From JAFEDN01 sp965651935 (GTDB lineage: Bacteria; Pseudomonadota; Gammaproteobacteria; Coxiellales; Coxiellaceae): DNA of 32,722 nucleotides. The stretch is from positions 1-32,722 of the forward strand of contig CBFGTC010000018.1 of NCBI GenBank assembly GCA_965651935.1. Reading direction: 5' to 3'. This document shows positions 1 through 6,631 of this stretch, one piece after another (the stretch's first letter is position 1; every line of letters starts with the position of its first letter). Position numbers and translations under genes: made by a program. The notes under the pieces were generated by a model, which was given only the letters and a program-made list of their open reading frames with translations, was not told the DNA's origin and ran no database searches.

Positions 1-56
1 TTGTCTACACCTCATAATTTTTAACACTTTTATAGGTGGTTTTATTGTACAATGGA

Positions 57-98
57 GGACATTTCTATTTTGGTTTTAAGGGGATATTATCATTTTGG
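57..98. repeat. Imperfect direct repeat, insertion-sequence end-like
   Basis: GGACATTTCTATTTTGG (57-73) recurs as GGATATTATCATTTTGG (82-98), 13 of 17 bases identical, 25 bp apart. A TGTAC lies just before the first copy (46-50). Tandem imperfect repeats inside a TGT-starting end are usual for IS21-family elements. No transposase is visible in the window, so the element would lie off the left edge or be only a remnant. The IS assignment is inference. Confidence 0.3.
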
Positions 99-179
99 GA
101 TAACATCTTAGCTTTAAAGTAGAACTGGGCAGCAATCCTTAACAACCTACCTTTTTATAGTAGCAGAAACCTTTTTTAC

Positions 180-291
180 GGGACAAGTGGGACAAAACGT
201 TTTTTTACCTTGTCCCATTGGTTTAAATCAAAAAAGATATATTTTTTAGGGCATTAAAGTGAGCAGGACAAAAGGGACAAACAGGACAAGT
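180..291. repeat. GGACAA iterons with 9-bp spacing
   Basis: Five direct copies of RGGACAA are present: GGGACAA at 180 and 189, then AGGACAA at 265, GGGACAA at 274 and AGGACAA at 283. Within each group the period is exactly 9 bp. One inverted copy, TTGTCCC, lies at 210-216 between the groups. This spacing suggests an array of protein-binding sites such as a replication, partition or regulator site. No gene next to it identifies the binding protein. Confidence 0.55.
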
Positions 292-399
292 AAAAAATTA
301 AGCTCATTAAATCAAATGACAATAAAACTTGGTACTTGTGAAGCTCTTTATAAGATAGGGGTAAAGATCGTAGAAATATAGATTTAAAAGTAACCAGAA

Positions 400-648
400 T
401 TACCTTTCATGTCCATACATTAAAGTTTCAACAGCAATGTCCTCATCTATGCTCGGCCAATGTACTCCAATGCCATTACCGATAAAACGCCAATCGTTGC
501 GCTCTGCTTCACTAGCGTCACGTAATTTTGGAAACCATTCTAATGGCGCAGAAATTTCCCTGCCATCAGCCAGCACAAAATGCAATGCAGTTGGAGTAAA
601 GCTCACATCAATTGCGTGATCATCAAATTTTATTGCCAAAGAAGTCAT
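400..648 (-). CDS. DUF2442 family protein
   Basis: Small protein of about 82 residues with the features of the DUF2442 family: an N-terminal beta-rich part, a central LADGREISAPLEWFPKL segment and an IDEDIAVETLM tail near the C terminus. I chose the ATG at 648 rather than the upstream one at 681 because GGAG stands seven bases before it and the longer version adds no family sequence. The gene overlaps the end of the upstream DUF4160 gene by 26 bases, so the two are very likely translated together. DUF2442 genes often pair with DUF4160 genes, and such pairs have been suggested to be toxin-antitoxin-like. No biochemical role is known to me, and the pairing is the only functional hint. Confidence 0.75.
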   Translation of the reverse strand: MTSLAIKFDDHAIDVSFTPTALHFVLADGREISAPLEWFPKLRDASEAERNDWRFIGNGIGVHWPSIDEDIAVETLMYGHER

Positions 649-865
649 GCCATTTCTCCAAAAATAATGCGCTATGCTCAACGACCATCTCTCTTATTCT
701 GGCTAACTCATGGCTTTTAAAGCCGTATGAACTGGCCAGATTTACCGGGCTTAGCCAAAATTTGGCTACATTATCCCCATGCTCAATATGGATATGCGGG
801 GGCTCCCGACCCTCTAAACTAAAAAAGAAAAAACGGTAACCTTTAATTTTTAATATGGTCGGCAT
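623..865 (-). CDS. DUF4160 family protein
   Basis: An 80-residue protein with the hallmark of DUF4160: an N-terminal strand (TILKIKGYRFFFFS), then EGREPPHIHIEHGD, a His-rich turn, then an NLASSYGF-type segment and a C-terminal helix. The start ATG at 865 has no clear ribosome-binding site. It is the first gene of a two-gene unit with the DUF2442 gene downstream (26-base overlap). The pair resembles small accessory modules found near mobile elements, and a toxin-antitoxin role is possible but unproven. It lies on the tRNA 3' side of the attachment fragment, so it probably belongs to the flanking chromosome or a neighbouring island rather than to the conjugative element. Confidence 0.75.
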   Translation of the reverse strand: MPTILKIKGYRFFFFSLEGREPPHIHIEHGDNVAKFWLSPVNLASSYGFKSHELARIREMVVEHSALFLEKWHDFFGNKI

Positions 866-1067
866 TTAGTAATCCATACCCAATAAACTCGGAAAAGCTA
901 CTGGTTGCTTTCCAAACCGTAAGTCAAGTTTCTATGAATAATCTTATCACAAAGAACCCGACTGAGTCTCCATATACCCTTAATTGTGTTACTTAAACCT
1001 TCTACATTGTTTCTACATGGAATTTTCAGGATTTTGAAGAGGCTTTGTAAGTAATTGATTTTATTGT

Positions 1068-1109
1068 TGGGCCGTGCTGGGATCGAACCAGCGACCCGCT
1101 GATTAAGAG
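1068..1109 (-). other. 3' fragment of tRNA-Lys(CUU), probable att core
   Basis: Read on the minus strand, 1109 to 1068 gives an anticodon loop CTCTTAA, the 3' anticodon stem TCAGC, a variable loop, a complete T arm (GCTGG TTCGATC CCAGC) and the 3' acceptor strand ending GGCCCA. The bases upstream (1110 onward) do not pair with the anticodon stem and contain no D arm, so the 5' half is missing. This is what remains at one junction when an element integrates into the 3' half of a tRNA gene. Direction: the element should lie on the 5' side, to the right of 1109. The CUU assignment rests on the loop alone. Confidence 0.75.
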
Positions 1110-1208
1110 ACATGCGGACTCGCGATTTCGATTTTGGCACAACCCTTAAAATTTAAGCTTAACTCTTTGTTTTTAAATTTAAATTTTAACTTTGGACGCC
1201 CTTCACAT

Positions 1209-1230
1209 TTTTGTATATTTTAATACAAAA
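1209..1230. repeat. Inverted repeat near the att core
   Basis: TTTTGTAT (1209-1216) and ATACAAAA (1223-1230) form a perfect 8-bp stem around a 6-base loop. It lies between the tRNA fragment and the tandem repeats at 1242. It could bind an integrase or excisionase, or act as a weak AT-rich hairpin. The rest of 1110-1416 holds no convincing gene. Confidence 0.4.
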
Positions 1231-1241
1231 TTACCAAATCG

Positions 1242-1286
1242 TGACCCCTTATGACCCCTTGATTCCGGCAAAATTCCGGCAGGAAT
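1242..1286. repeat. Tandem direct repeats, integrase arm-site-like
   Basis: TGACCCCTT occurs at 1242 and 1252 (10-bp spacing, one helical turn). It is followed at once by ATTCCGGCA at 1262 and 1273 (11-bp spacing). The last copy also forms the inverted repeat ATTCC-GGCA-GGAAT. Paired, helically phased repeats about 150 bp inside an attachment core are typical of tyrosine-integrase arm sites. No integrase gene lies nearby, so it would sit at the other, unseen end. Confidence 0.45.
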
Positions 1287-1416
1287 TTTTTGAACAATTC
1301 TGCCTGGCCTGATTCAACTTTACATGGCCCACTGATTTTTCATCAGAATATTCAATCAAATAAATTCTCAATATCTGATTTTGCCCTTTCACAAAAATAA
1401 GACCTTTTAACATTCT

Positions 1417-4400
1417 TCACATCGGCACAGGAACTGATCGAATTATATCCATATCTGCTGACGAAAGATTAAACACCCCGGTCACATAGCCTTCGATTTG
1501 ATTTTTAAGATCAATTATTTCACGCTCTCTGCGCGTACGATCTGTGGGAAGACGAGAAACACTAAGCTGATCCAAAGTATCGATTAAAGTTGCTACTAAT
1601 ATTTCAATTTCTGCTTTCTCTTTATCATCTGGAATAGGGATAGGTAAATCTTTAATGAATTGCTTGCCATGCGAATAATATCCTCCTCGGAAAGCACTGG
1701 TATGTATGCGAATAAACGCCTCACAGATTGGATGATTAAGAATAGCAAGCAAATAATGGTTGGAAATGCTTCTATTGAACGCTCGTATCATATAGTAAGG
1801 GCCATTTCCACCTCCTGTAACCATAATATTCATATCATCATAAGCATAGCGAGGTTCAATAGAAAGAACCGGTAGAATTATTTTTGGAGTATCGAATTTA
1901 GTAAGACTTTGTGAACGACCATATTGATACCATTGTTGTTTAATTAACGATTTATTGCCTGTAATATTACGTTTTTCCAATTCTTTACGCCGGGCACTGA
2001 GGTATTCCCAACAGTATGGATATGAGGCTAGTATATCACTAGATTCGATAAGTCGTGCCTGTGCTTTATTTTCCCCAAATTTTACAATTTCATAAGGAAA
2101 GATCATCCACGTATTTGCTTTTGGTCGAGCAAAAGCGGAAATTGTAACGTCACGGAGAGAAGGGCGGACTATATTACGTTCTATCGGCCATTCTTGCTCA
2201 TTCCATCGTAAAGTTAAAGTTGTAGAGGTTTCATCAACAGAATCAAATATATATATCTTATCAGCACTGGTCTGTACGCCCACGAAAATATCAGCAAGCT
2301 GACCTAATCGAGCAAGATTATCATCTAAAATTCGTTTAAAAAGAACATTAGTGCCATCTCCAGCAAATTTCCAGGGCTTTTCACCTAATTCAGTAGAATT
2401 TATTATATTGGTAACGCCAGTTTCACCATACCGCCAGACTTCTAAAGGGCCAGCCCGTTCAAACTTGATCGATTTGGTTCCCTTATGATCTAGAACTAAC
2501 AAACAAGTATAATTTGTAGCGTGATGCCCAAAAACTTGTTTTGTCCCAAAATGGACAATTTCTTCCAGAAATTGACTAGTTCCAATCAAATTTCTAAGCT
2601 TACTACCGCTTTGAATGGTCATAAACTTATGGGGAACAATGATGCCGAGCCTCCCAGAGGGAAATAAGATAGACAAAGAACGTTCAATGAAAAGTGCATA
2701 TTTATCAAAATTATCCTTGTTTGCAGTAGTAAATGATTTACAATTTTGAAAATAGGCGACCTCCTCACGTGAATATGTCATCATATTTTGAATGCGGATA
2801 TAAGGCGGATTACCAATTATTACATCGAATCCCCCACGAGTCATCTCATCATGAAATTCTTCAAACCAATCAAATGGAACAATCTTTTTAGCCAATTCTA
2901 AGGAAAGCTCTCCACAAATTGCTCGCCATTCAGATGTACTAATTAAGCTATTACCCCATCGGATATTTTCATCAAGAGAAGGAAGTGCTGGTTCTTTATT
3001 GCGGGTTACAAAATCTTTTAAGATTGTAGCATCCTCATCCTCTATCAGTTTTAATAATAAACTAAATTTTGCAACTTCAACTGCATTTGAATCAATATCA
3101 ACTCCCCTTAAATGGGTTAAAAGTATACGGCGCTTTTCTTTAAAGGTAATACGCCATTTATTTATACCAACCTCATATAGCTGATGCCCAATGTACTTTG
3201 TCCGGTCATTGGAAAGATACCAAACTAAATAATGATTACAAAGCATCTCATATGCAGAAATAAGGAATATTCCAGAACCACAGCAAATATCAGCAACAGT
3301 GAAATGTTTCAACTCCTCAGGAGATTTATTTATAATCAGAGGCTTAATTGTACGTTCAGTGAGAGTGTCGGCGATAAAACGTGGAGTTGAGACTACTCCA
3401 CCACTTTCTCGTACCTCTGGTTTATTAGTTATTTTCACCTCTCCATCTAATAAAGTAATTACATCACCAAGAAACTGTTCATATATCTCACCAAGGACTT
3501 CTGTTTCAACGACTGCAAAAGTATAGGGACTACGCGGATAATATAACTCGTCAATAATTACACGAAGAGTCTTATCACTAATACGCACTCCAAGACGATC
3601 GTCTATCAGTCGAAAAAGACCAGAGTCATAGAACTCATCTGCACGTCGTAATTCTTTAACGAAAGCATCAAAAGTCTCAGAGGTATCTAGATTTCTCAAG
3701 GTCTCATATTTCTCAATTTCACGGTCTTCGCAAATACGTAAAAAAACAAGACGTAGCAAAAATAATTGAACAGAATGAGTCAATTCTTCTTCCGATAAAT
3801 CAGGCGTATTAATATAAATATCTTTTGCCAACTTCTCACGCCATCCTCGAACTTGGGCAAGAAATAAATCATCAAATTGTTCTGCTCCATACCGCGTTGT
3901 ACCAACCTTAAAATGACGATCAAATTGACCTGAATAAATACTCTCACGTGAGAGAATAGCCCACAACTCATCGAAACGAATCTCAAATTCCTGATAACTC
4001 ATCAATAAATAACGAGCAACATTCGCTTCATCATTATGTGAAGGAATTAATTGGCAATCATAAACTACAAGTTGATAAAAATTTGTCAATATGACTATTG
4101 GGAGACTTGCAGAATAACCATAACGTCGCGCTTGAAAAGCTGAGGCGCGATCACGATCTATTGAGATACTTGGTTTCTTGGCTTCAATAAATAGCTTCCT
4201 CTGACGAGCCAATCGTAACTCATAATCTGGTTTTTTAGATGAACGCTCATTAGTAACTTCTACAGTTGCTTCTTCAATAACTTCACGCAATGCAAGAGGT
4301 TGACCTTTGATGTTCCGTACATCCCAGCCAAACGCTTCTATAAATGGAGTAATGAAATCTGTACGTGCCTGAGTCTCATTGTAACTTTCACAGATATAAT

Positions 4401-4482
4401 CCGCTTCATTGCGCTGAAATGCGCGAACTAGCTCAATTACACGTAATCTCGCTTCTTCTTTAAAGGATACAATAGTACTCAT
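1417..4482 (-). CDS. Type IIG-like restriction enzyme/adenine methyltransferase
   Basis: A 1021-residue fusion. The N-terminal part looks like a PD-(D/E)xK nuclease of the HsdR-N type, with PD at 85-86 and FIEAKKP, giving ExK at 100-102. After a helical linker comes an N6-adenine methyltransferase: TPRFIADTL (about 366), motif I ADICCGSGIFL (397-407) and the catalytic motif IV NPPY (558-561). The C-terminal 400 residues should hold the target-recognition region. This order and length fit the Eco57I/type IIG group, in which one chain cuts and methylates. It is the last gene of the defence cluster; its ATG overlaps the stop of the preceding methyltransferase gene (ATGA), which shows translational coupling. 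Motif I has ICCGSG where PxCGSG is more usual. Target sequence unknown. Confidence 0.85.
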   Translation of the reverse strand: MSTIVSFKEEARLRVIELVRAFQRNEADYICESYNETQARTDFITPFIEAFGWDVRNIKGQPLALREVIEEATVEVTNERSSKKPDYELRLARQRKLFIEAKKPSISIDRDRASAFQARRYGYSASLPIVILTNFYQLVVYDCQLIPSHNDEANVARYLLMSYQEFEIRFDELWAILSRESIYSGQFDRHFKVGTTRYGAEQFDDLFLAQVRGWREKLAKDIYINTPDLSEEELTHSVQLFLLRLVFLRICEDREIEKYETLRNLDTSETFDAFVKELRRADEFYDSGLFRLIDDRLGVRISDKTLRVIIDELYYPRSPYTFAVVETEVLGEIYEQFLGDVITLLDGEVKITNKPEVRESGGVVSTPRFIADTLTERTIKPLIINKSPEELKHFTVADICCGSGIFLISAYEMLCNHYLVWYLSNDRTKYIGHQLYEVGINKWRITFKEKRRILLTHLRGVDIDSNAVEVAKFSLLLKLIEDEDATILKDFVTRNKEPALPSLDENIRWGNSLISTSEWRAICGELSLELAKKIVPFDWFEEFHDEMTRGGFDVIIGNPPYIRIQNMMTYSREEVAYFQNCKSFTTANKDNFDKYALFIERSLSILFPSGRLGIIVPHKFMTIQSGSKLRNLIGTSQFLEEIVHFGTKQVFGHHATNYTCLLVLDHKGTKSIKFERAGPLEVWRYGETGVTNIINSTELGEKPWKFAGDGTNVLFKRILDDNLARLGQLADIFVGVQTSADKIYIFDSVDETSTTLTLRWNEQEWPIERNIVRPSLRDVTISAFARPKANTWMIFPYEIVKFGENKAQARLIESSDILASYPYCWEYLSARRKELEKRNITGNKSLIKQQWYQYGRSQSLTKFDTPKIILPVLSIEPRYAYDDMNIMVTGGGNGPYYMIRAFNRSISNHYLLAILNHPICEAFIRIHTSAFRGGYYSHGKQFIKDLPIPIPDDKEKAEIEILVATLIDTLDQLSVSRLPTDRTRREREIIDLKNQIEGYVTGVFNLSSADMDIIRSVPVPM

Positions 4483-6233
4483 GCAGTATGTGTATGCCCC
4501 CGCTTTCTGCGACTTAAACGACGATCACGCATTTTCTTCCAGATATTATGGAGCATCTGACACTCTTTATGAGAAAGTCCCATTTGTTCGATTAAGATTA
4601 AGCGGTCGTTCTCGGCTAGCACATCATCAAGTCGCCCATCCCGCACTAATTTGTCACATTCATTCAAAGAAAGCGCTGGTGCTAGTTTAGATGGCATAAG
4701 TAAGCGTACAGCTTCAGAAGGCTCAAGCTCTAGAACACCACCACCATAACTACGACCTTCAATTTCAGCAGAAGCAGCTGTTAAATGTGTGTATAAGTTT
4801 GCTATGACCTTGTGAGGCACATCTTTGCATTTCATACGATGGATTGTGTCAGTTGAAGTAGCTTCAGTCTTATTTATAACCACACGAGGAAAATCATAAA
4901 TTTGACGAAAGAAAAAACCATCTGGTATCCATACCGACGGGACAGAATACCAAGGGTCACGAATAGAACACTTATATCCTTGGTGAACTTTCTGTAATTC
5001 ACCAAGACGAATATAGTTTTCTAATGATGAAGGCAATTTTGATCCATTAATTGCAGATAAGTCCAATAAGTGAACAAGATCATCTGCATTTGCAAGAGCC
5101 TCCCAATCACTTTGGCTTATCTGGACACCTTTGAGGTGGGCAGAACGGGAAACCAAGGGAGATATGTAATTCTCCAAACCCAATTTTTGCACTTGACTCC
5201 GTGTTAGAACAAAAAACTGATTTTTACCGGTAACCACACCAACATTAACAGAGGCAAATGTGTCTATAGTAGTAACAACTGAAGATACCCTCAATTCACG
5301 CATAAATTCAATTTCAGAAGAAGTAAGAAAATATTTTAACCATTTTTCATTCTGGTTATTAACAATTTTAGGAGATGCTCCTTTTAGTAATTTTTTGTGA
5401 GAACATGATAAAATTTGATTTACAGTTTTTGTTTCAACAAGCACCACTTTACAAGAACTCTTTTTAATAGGTAGATTTTTTGCTTTTTCAGCTAATAATA
5501 AAACTACTTCTTGCTCTGCATTTTCAAAAAATAGTTCATTACAAGCAATAAGATTAATACGGTCAAAATGATCCGTAAGAAAAGCACGAAGTTGTGATGC
5601 ATAACTAACCTGTAATAATTCAGCAGGTAGAATAAATGCCAATCTACCACCTGGACGCAAGCAGGCAGCAGAAGCAGCAACAAAAGGAACCCAAATATTG
5701 GTAAGGCGATTCGGAGAGAATCCTAAATTCTTCATAATGTCCATTGCGCGTGTGCGATGAGGTTCTGGAAAACTTTGATAACGAATAAATGGAGGGTTAC
5801 CAATCGCAACGTCAACAAGCGGTCGGTCAGTATGAATCCACCACTCAAAAAAATCTTTAGTCTCAATCATCTTATTTGCATGAAAACCAAGCTGGCGATT
5901 CACTCTACTACGTGCCTTATCAGCTTCGCTGGCAAGAATTTCAATGCCAAATAACTGACTTGCATTTATGGCTTCCTTACCTTTAACACCGAATTCAAAG
6001 AGACGGTTAATAATTGCTTCAAGGAAAGCCCCATCTCCACAACTAGGCTCAAGAATTAAGTCATCCGAAGTACGAATAGCCCAAGAACAGAGCCACTCTG
6101 CAAGTTCAATAGAGGTGTAATAACCTCCACGCAACTTATTTTCATCCAGATCAGTAAACCTATTACTATTCCCACGCTCAATAGGCAACCATTTACGCTG
6201 CTTCTCCCTTAAATTAGGGTTTGTAGTTATCAT
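4479..6233 (-). CDS. N6-adenine DNA methyltransferase
   Basis: A 584-residue class I methyltransferase. GGYYTS (36-41) precedes motif I, LEPSCGDGAFL (61-71), which binds S-adenosylmethionine. The catalytic motif IV is NPPF at 146-149. The remaining 350 residues probably form the target-recognition domain. No nuclease domain is seen, so it is a modification enzyme. Its neighbour downstream carries both nuclease and methyltransferase, so the two may methylate the two strands of an asymmetric site; that is inference. The start ATG at 6233 has AGG nine bases upstream. The 400 bp before it contain a broken small gene, so this gene may depend on readthrough from the ATPase gene or on a local promoter that I could not identify. 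Confidence 0.85.
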   Translation of the reverse strand: MITTNPNLREKQRKWLPIERGNSNRFTDLDENKLRGGYYTSIELAEWLCSWAIRTSDDLILEPSCGDGAFLEAIINRLFEFGVKGKEAINASQLFGIEILASEADKARSRVNRQLGFHANKMIETKDFFEWWIHTDRPLVDVAIGNPPFIRYQSFPEPHRTRAMDIMKNLGFSPNRLTNIWVPFVAASAACLRPGGRLAFILPAELLQVSYASQLRAFLTDHFDRINLIACNELFFENAEQEVVLLLAEKAKNLPIKKSSCKVVLVETKTVNQILSCSHKKLLKGASPKIVNNQNEKWLKYFLTSSEIEFMRELRVSSVVTTIDTFASVNVGVVTGKNQFFVLTRSQVQKLGLENYISPLVSRSAHLKGVQISQSDWEALANADDLVHLLDLSAINGSKLPSSLENYIRLGELQKVHQGYKCSIRDPWYSVPSVWIPDGFFFRQIYDFPRVVINKTEATSTDTIHRMKCKDVPHKVIANLYTHLTAASAEIEGRSYGGGVLELEPSEAVRLLMPSKLAPALSLNECDKLVRDGRLDDVLAENDRLILIEQMGLSHKECQMLHNIWKKMRDRRLSRRKRGHTHTA

Positions 6234-6366
6234 TTGCTGTTACCTATACATAAATTTTGGAATAATACCATAATCGATTAATTGGATAGATCCTGTTATT
6301 ATTTTGATAGTATCCAGCTCAAACACTCAATCTATTTTACATTTACTATTCATCTACAAATATTAT

Positions 6367-6623
6367 CTACTTTGTTGCTAGTTTTGATTTTCTACTATGA
6401 CTTAATGACCAAGTCCAGTCAAGCACAGGGAAATCTTGTTGAGAATGAAACAAATTGATCAAAAATTAACCACTCTCCTTCTAAACCTAGACTTTGAGAT
6501 TGAAAAAATCTAATCGCTTCTAAAAATTCATCCTTTTTCGAATTCTTCAAATACCTTCTTTCGATTTTCAAACATACTACACATGCAATGATGGATCCTC
6601 GGCAAACTAATTTTATCGTTCAC
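6367..6623 (-). pseudogene. Small frameshifted gene in the defence operon
   Basis: Three successive minus-strand frames read like one protein of about 88 residues. From GTG at 6623 the first frame gives VNDKISLPRIHH... up to FEEFEKG and stops at 6528. The next frame continues KDEFLEAIRFFQ...GLEGEWLIFDQF...STRFP and stops at 6419. The third gives PVLDWTWSLSHSRKSKLA and stops at 6367. Both switches are +1 shifts, at an A5 run and at TTTCCC. The reconstructed protein is helical and charged, with a Trp-rich C terminus, and belongs to no family I can name. It starts eight bases after the ATPase stop codon, so it was probably an operon member. Either it has decayed or the assembly has two indels. 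Confidence 0.5.
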
Positions 6624-6631
6624 CCACTGAA

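Larger units (their letters stand above)
1..399. other. Gene-free left end with repeats
   Basis: No convincing coding sequence lies here. The stretch is AT-rich and holds two repeat groups, annotated separately: an imperfect direct repeat at 57-98 that resembles a transposon end, and 9-bp iterons at 180-291. By the logic of the tRNA fragment at 1068-1109 it should lie outside the conjugative element proper. Confidence 0.5.

Noticed and set aside
898..1140. An 80-codon minus-strand frame
   Set aside because: It runs through the tRNA-Lys fragment, has no ribosome-binding site, and its NNVEGLSNTIKG segment is too short to call a transposase remnant.
6367..6623. Programmed frameshifting as explanation for the split gene
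   Set aside because: Both shifts are +1 and neither site has the X-XXY-YYZ slippery form; decay or assembly error is simpler.
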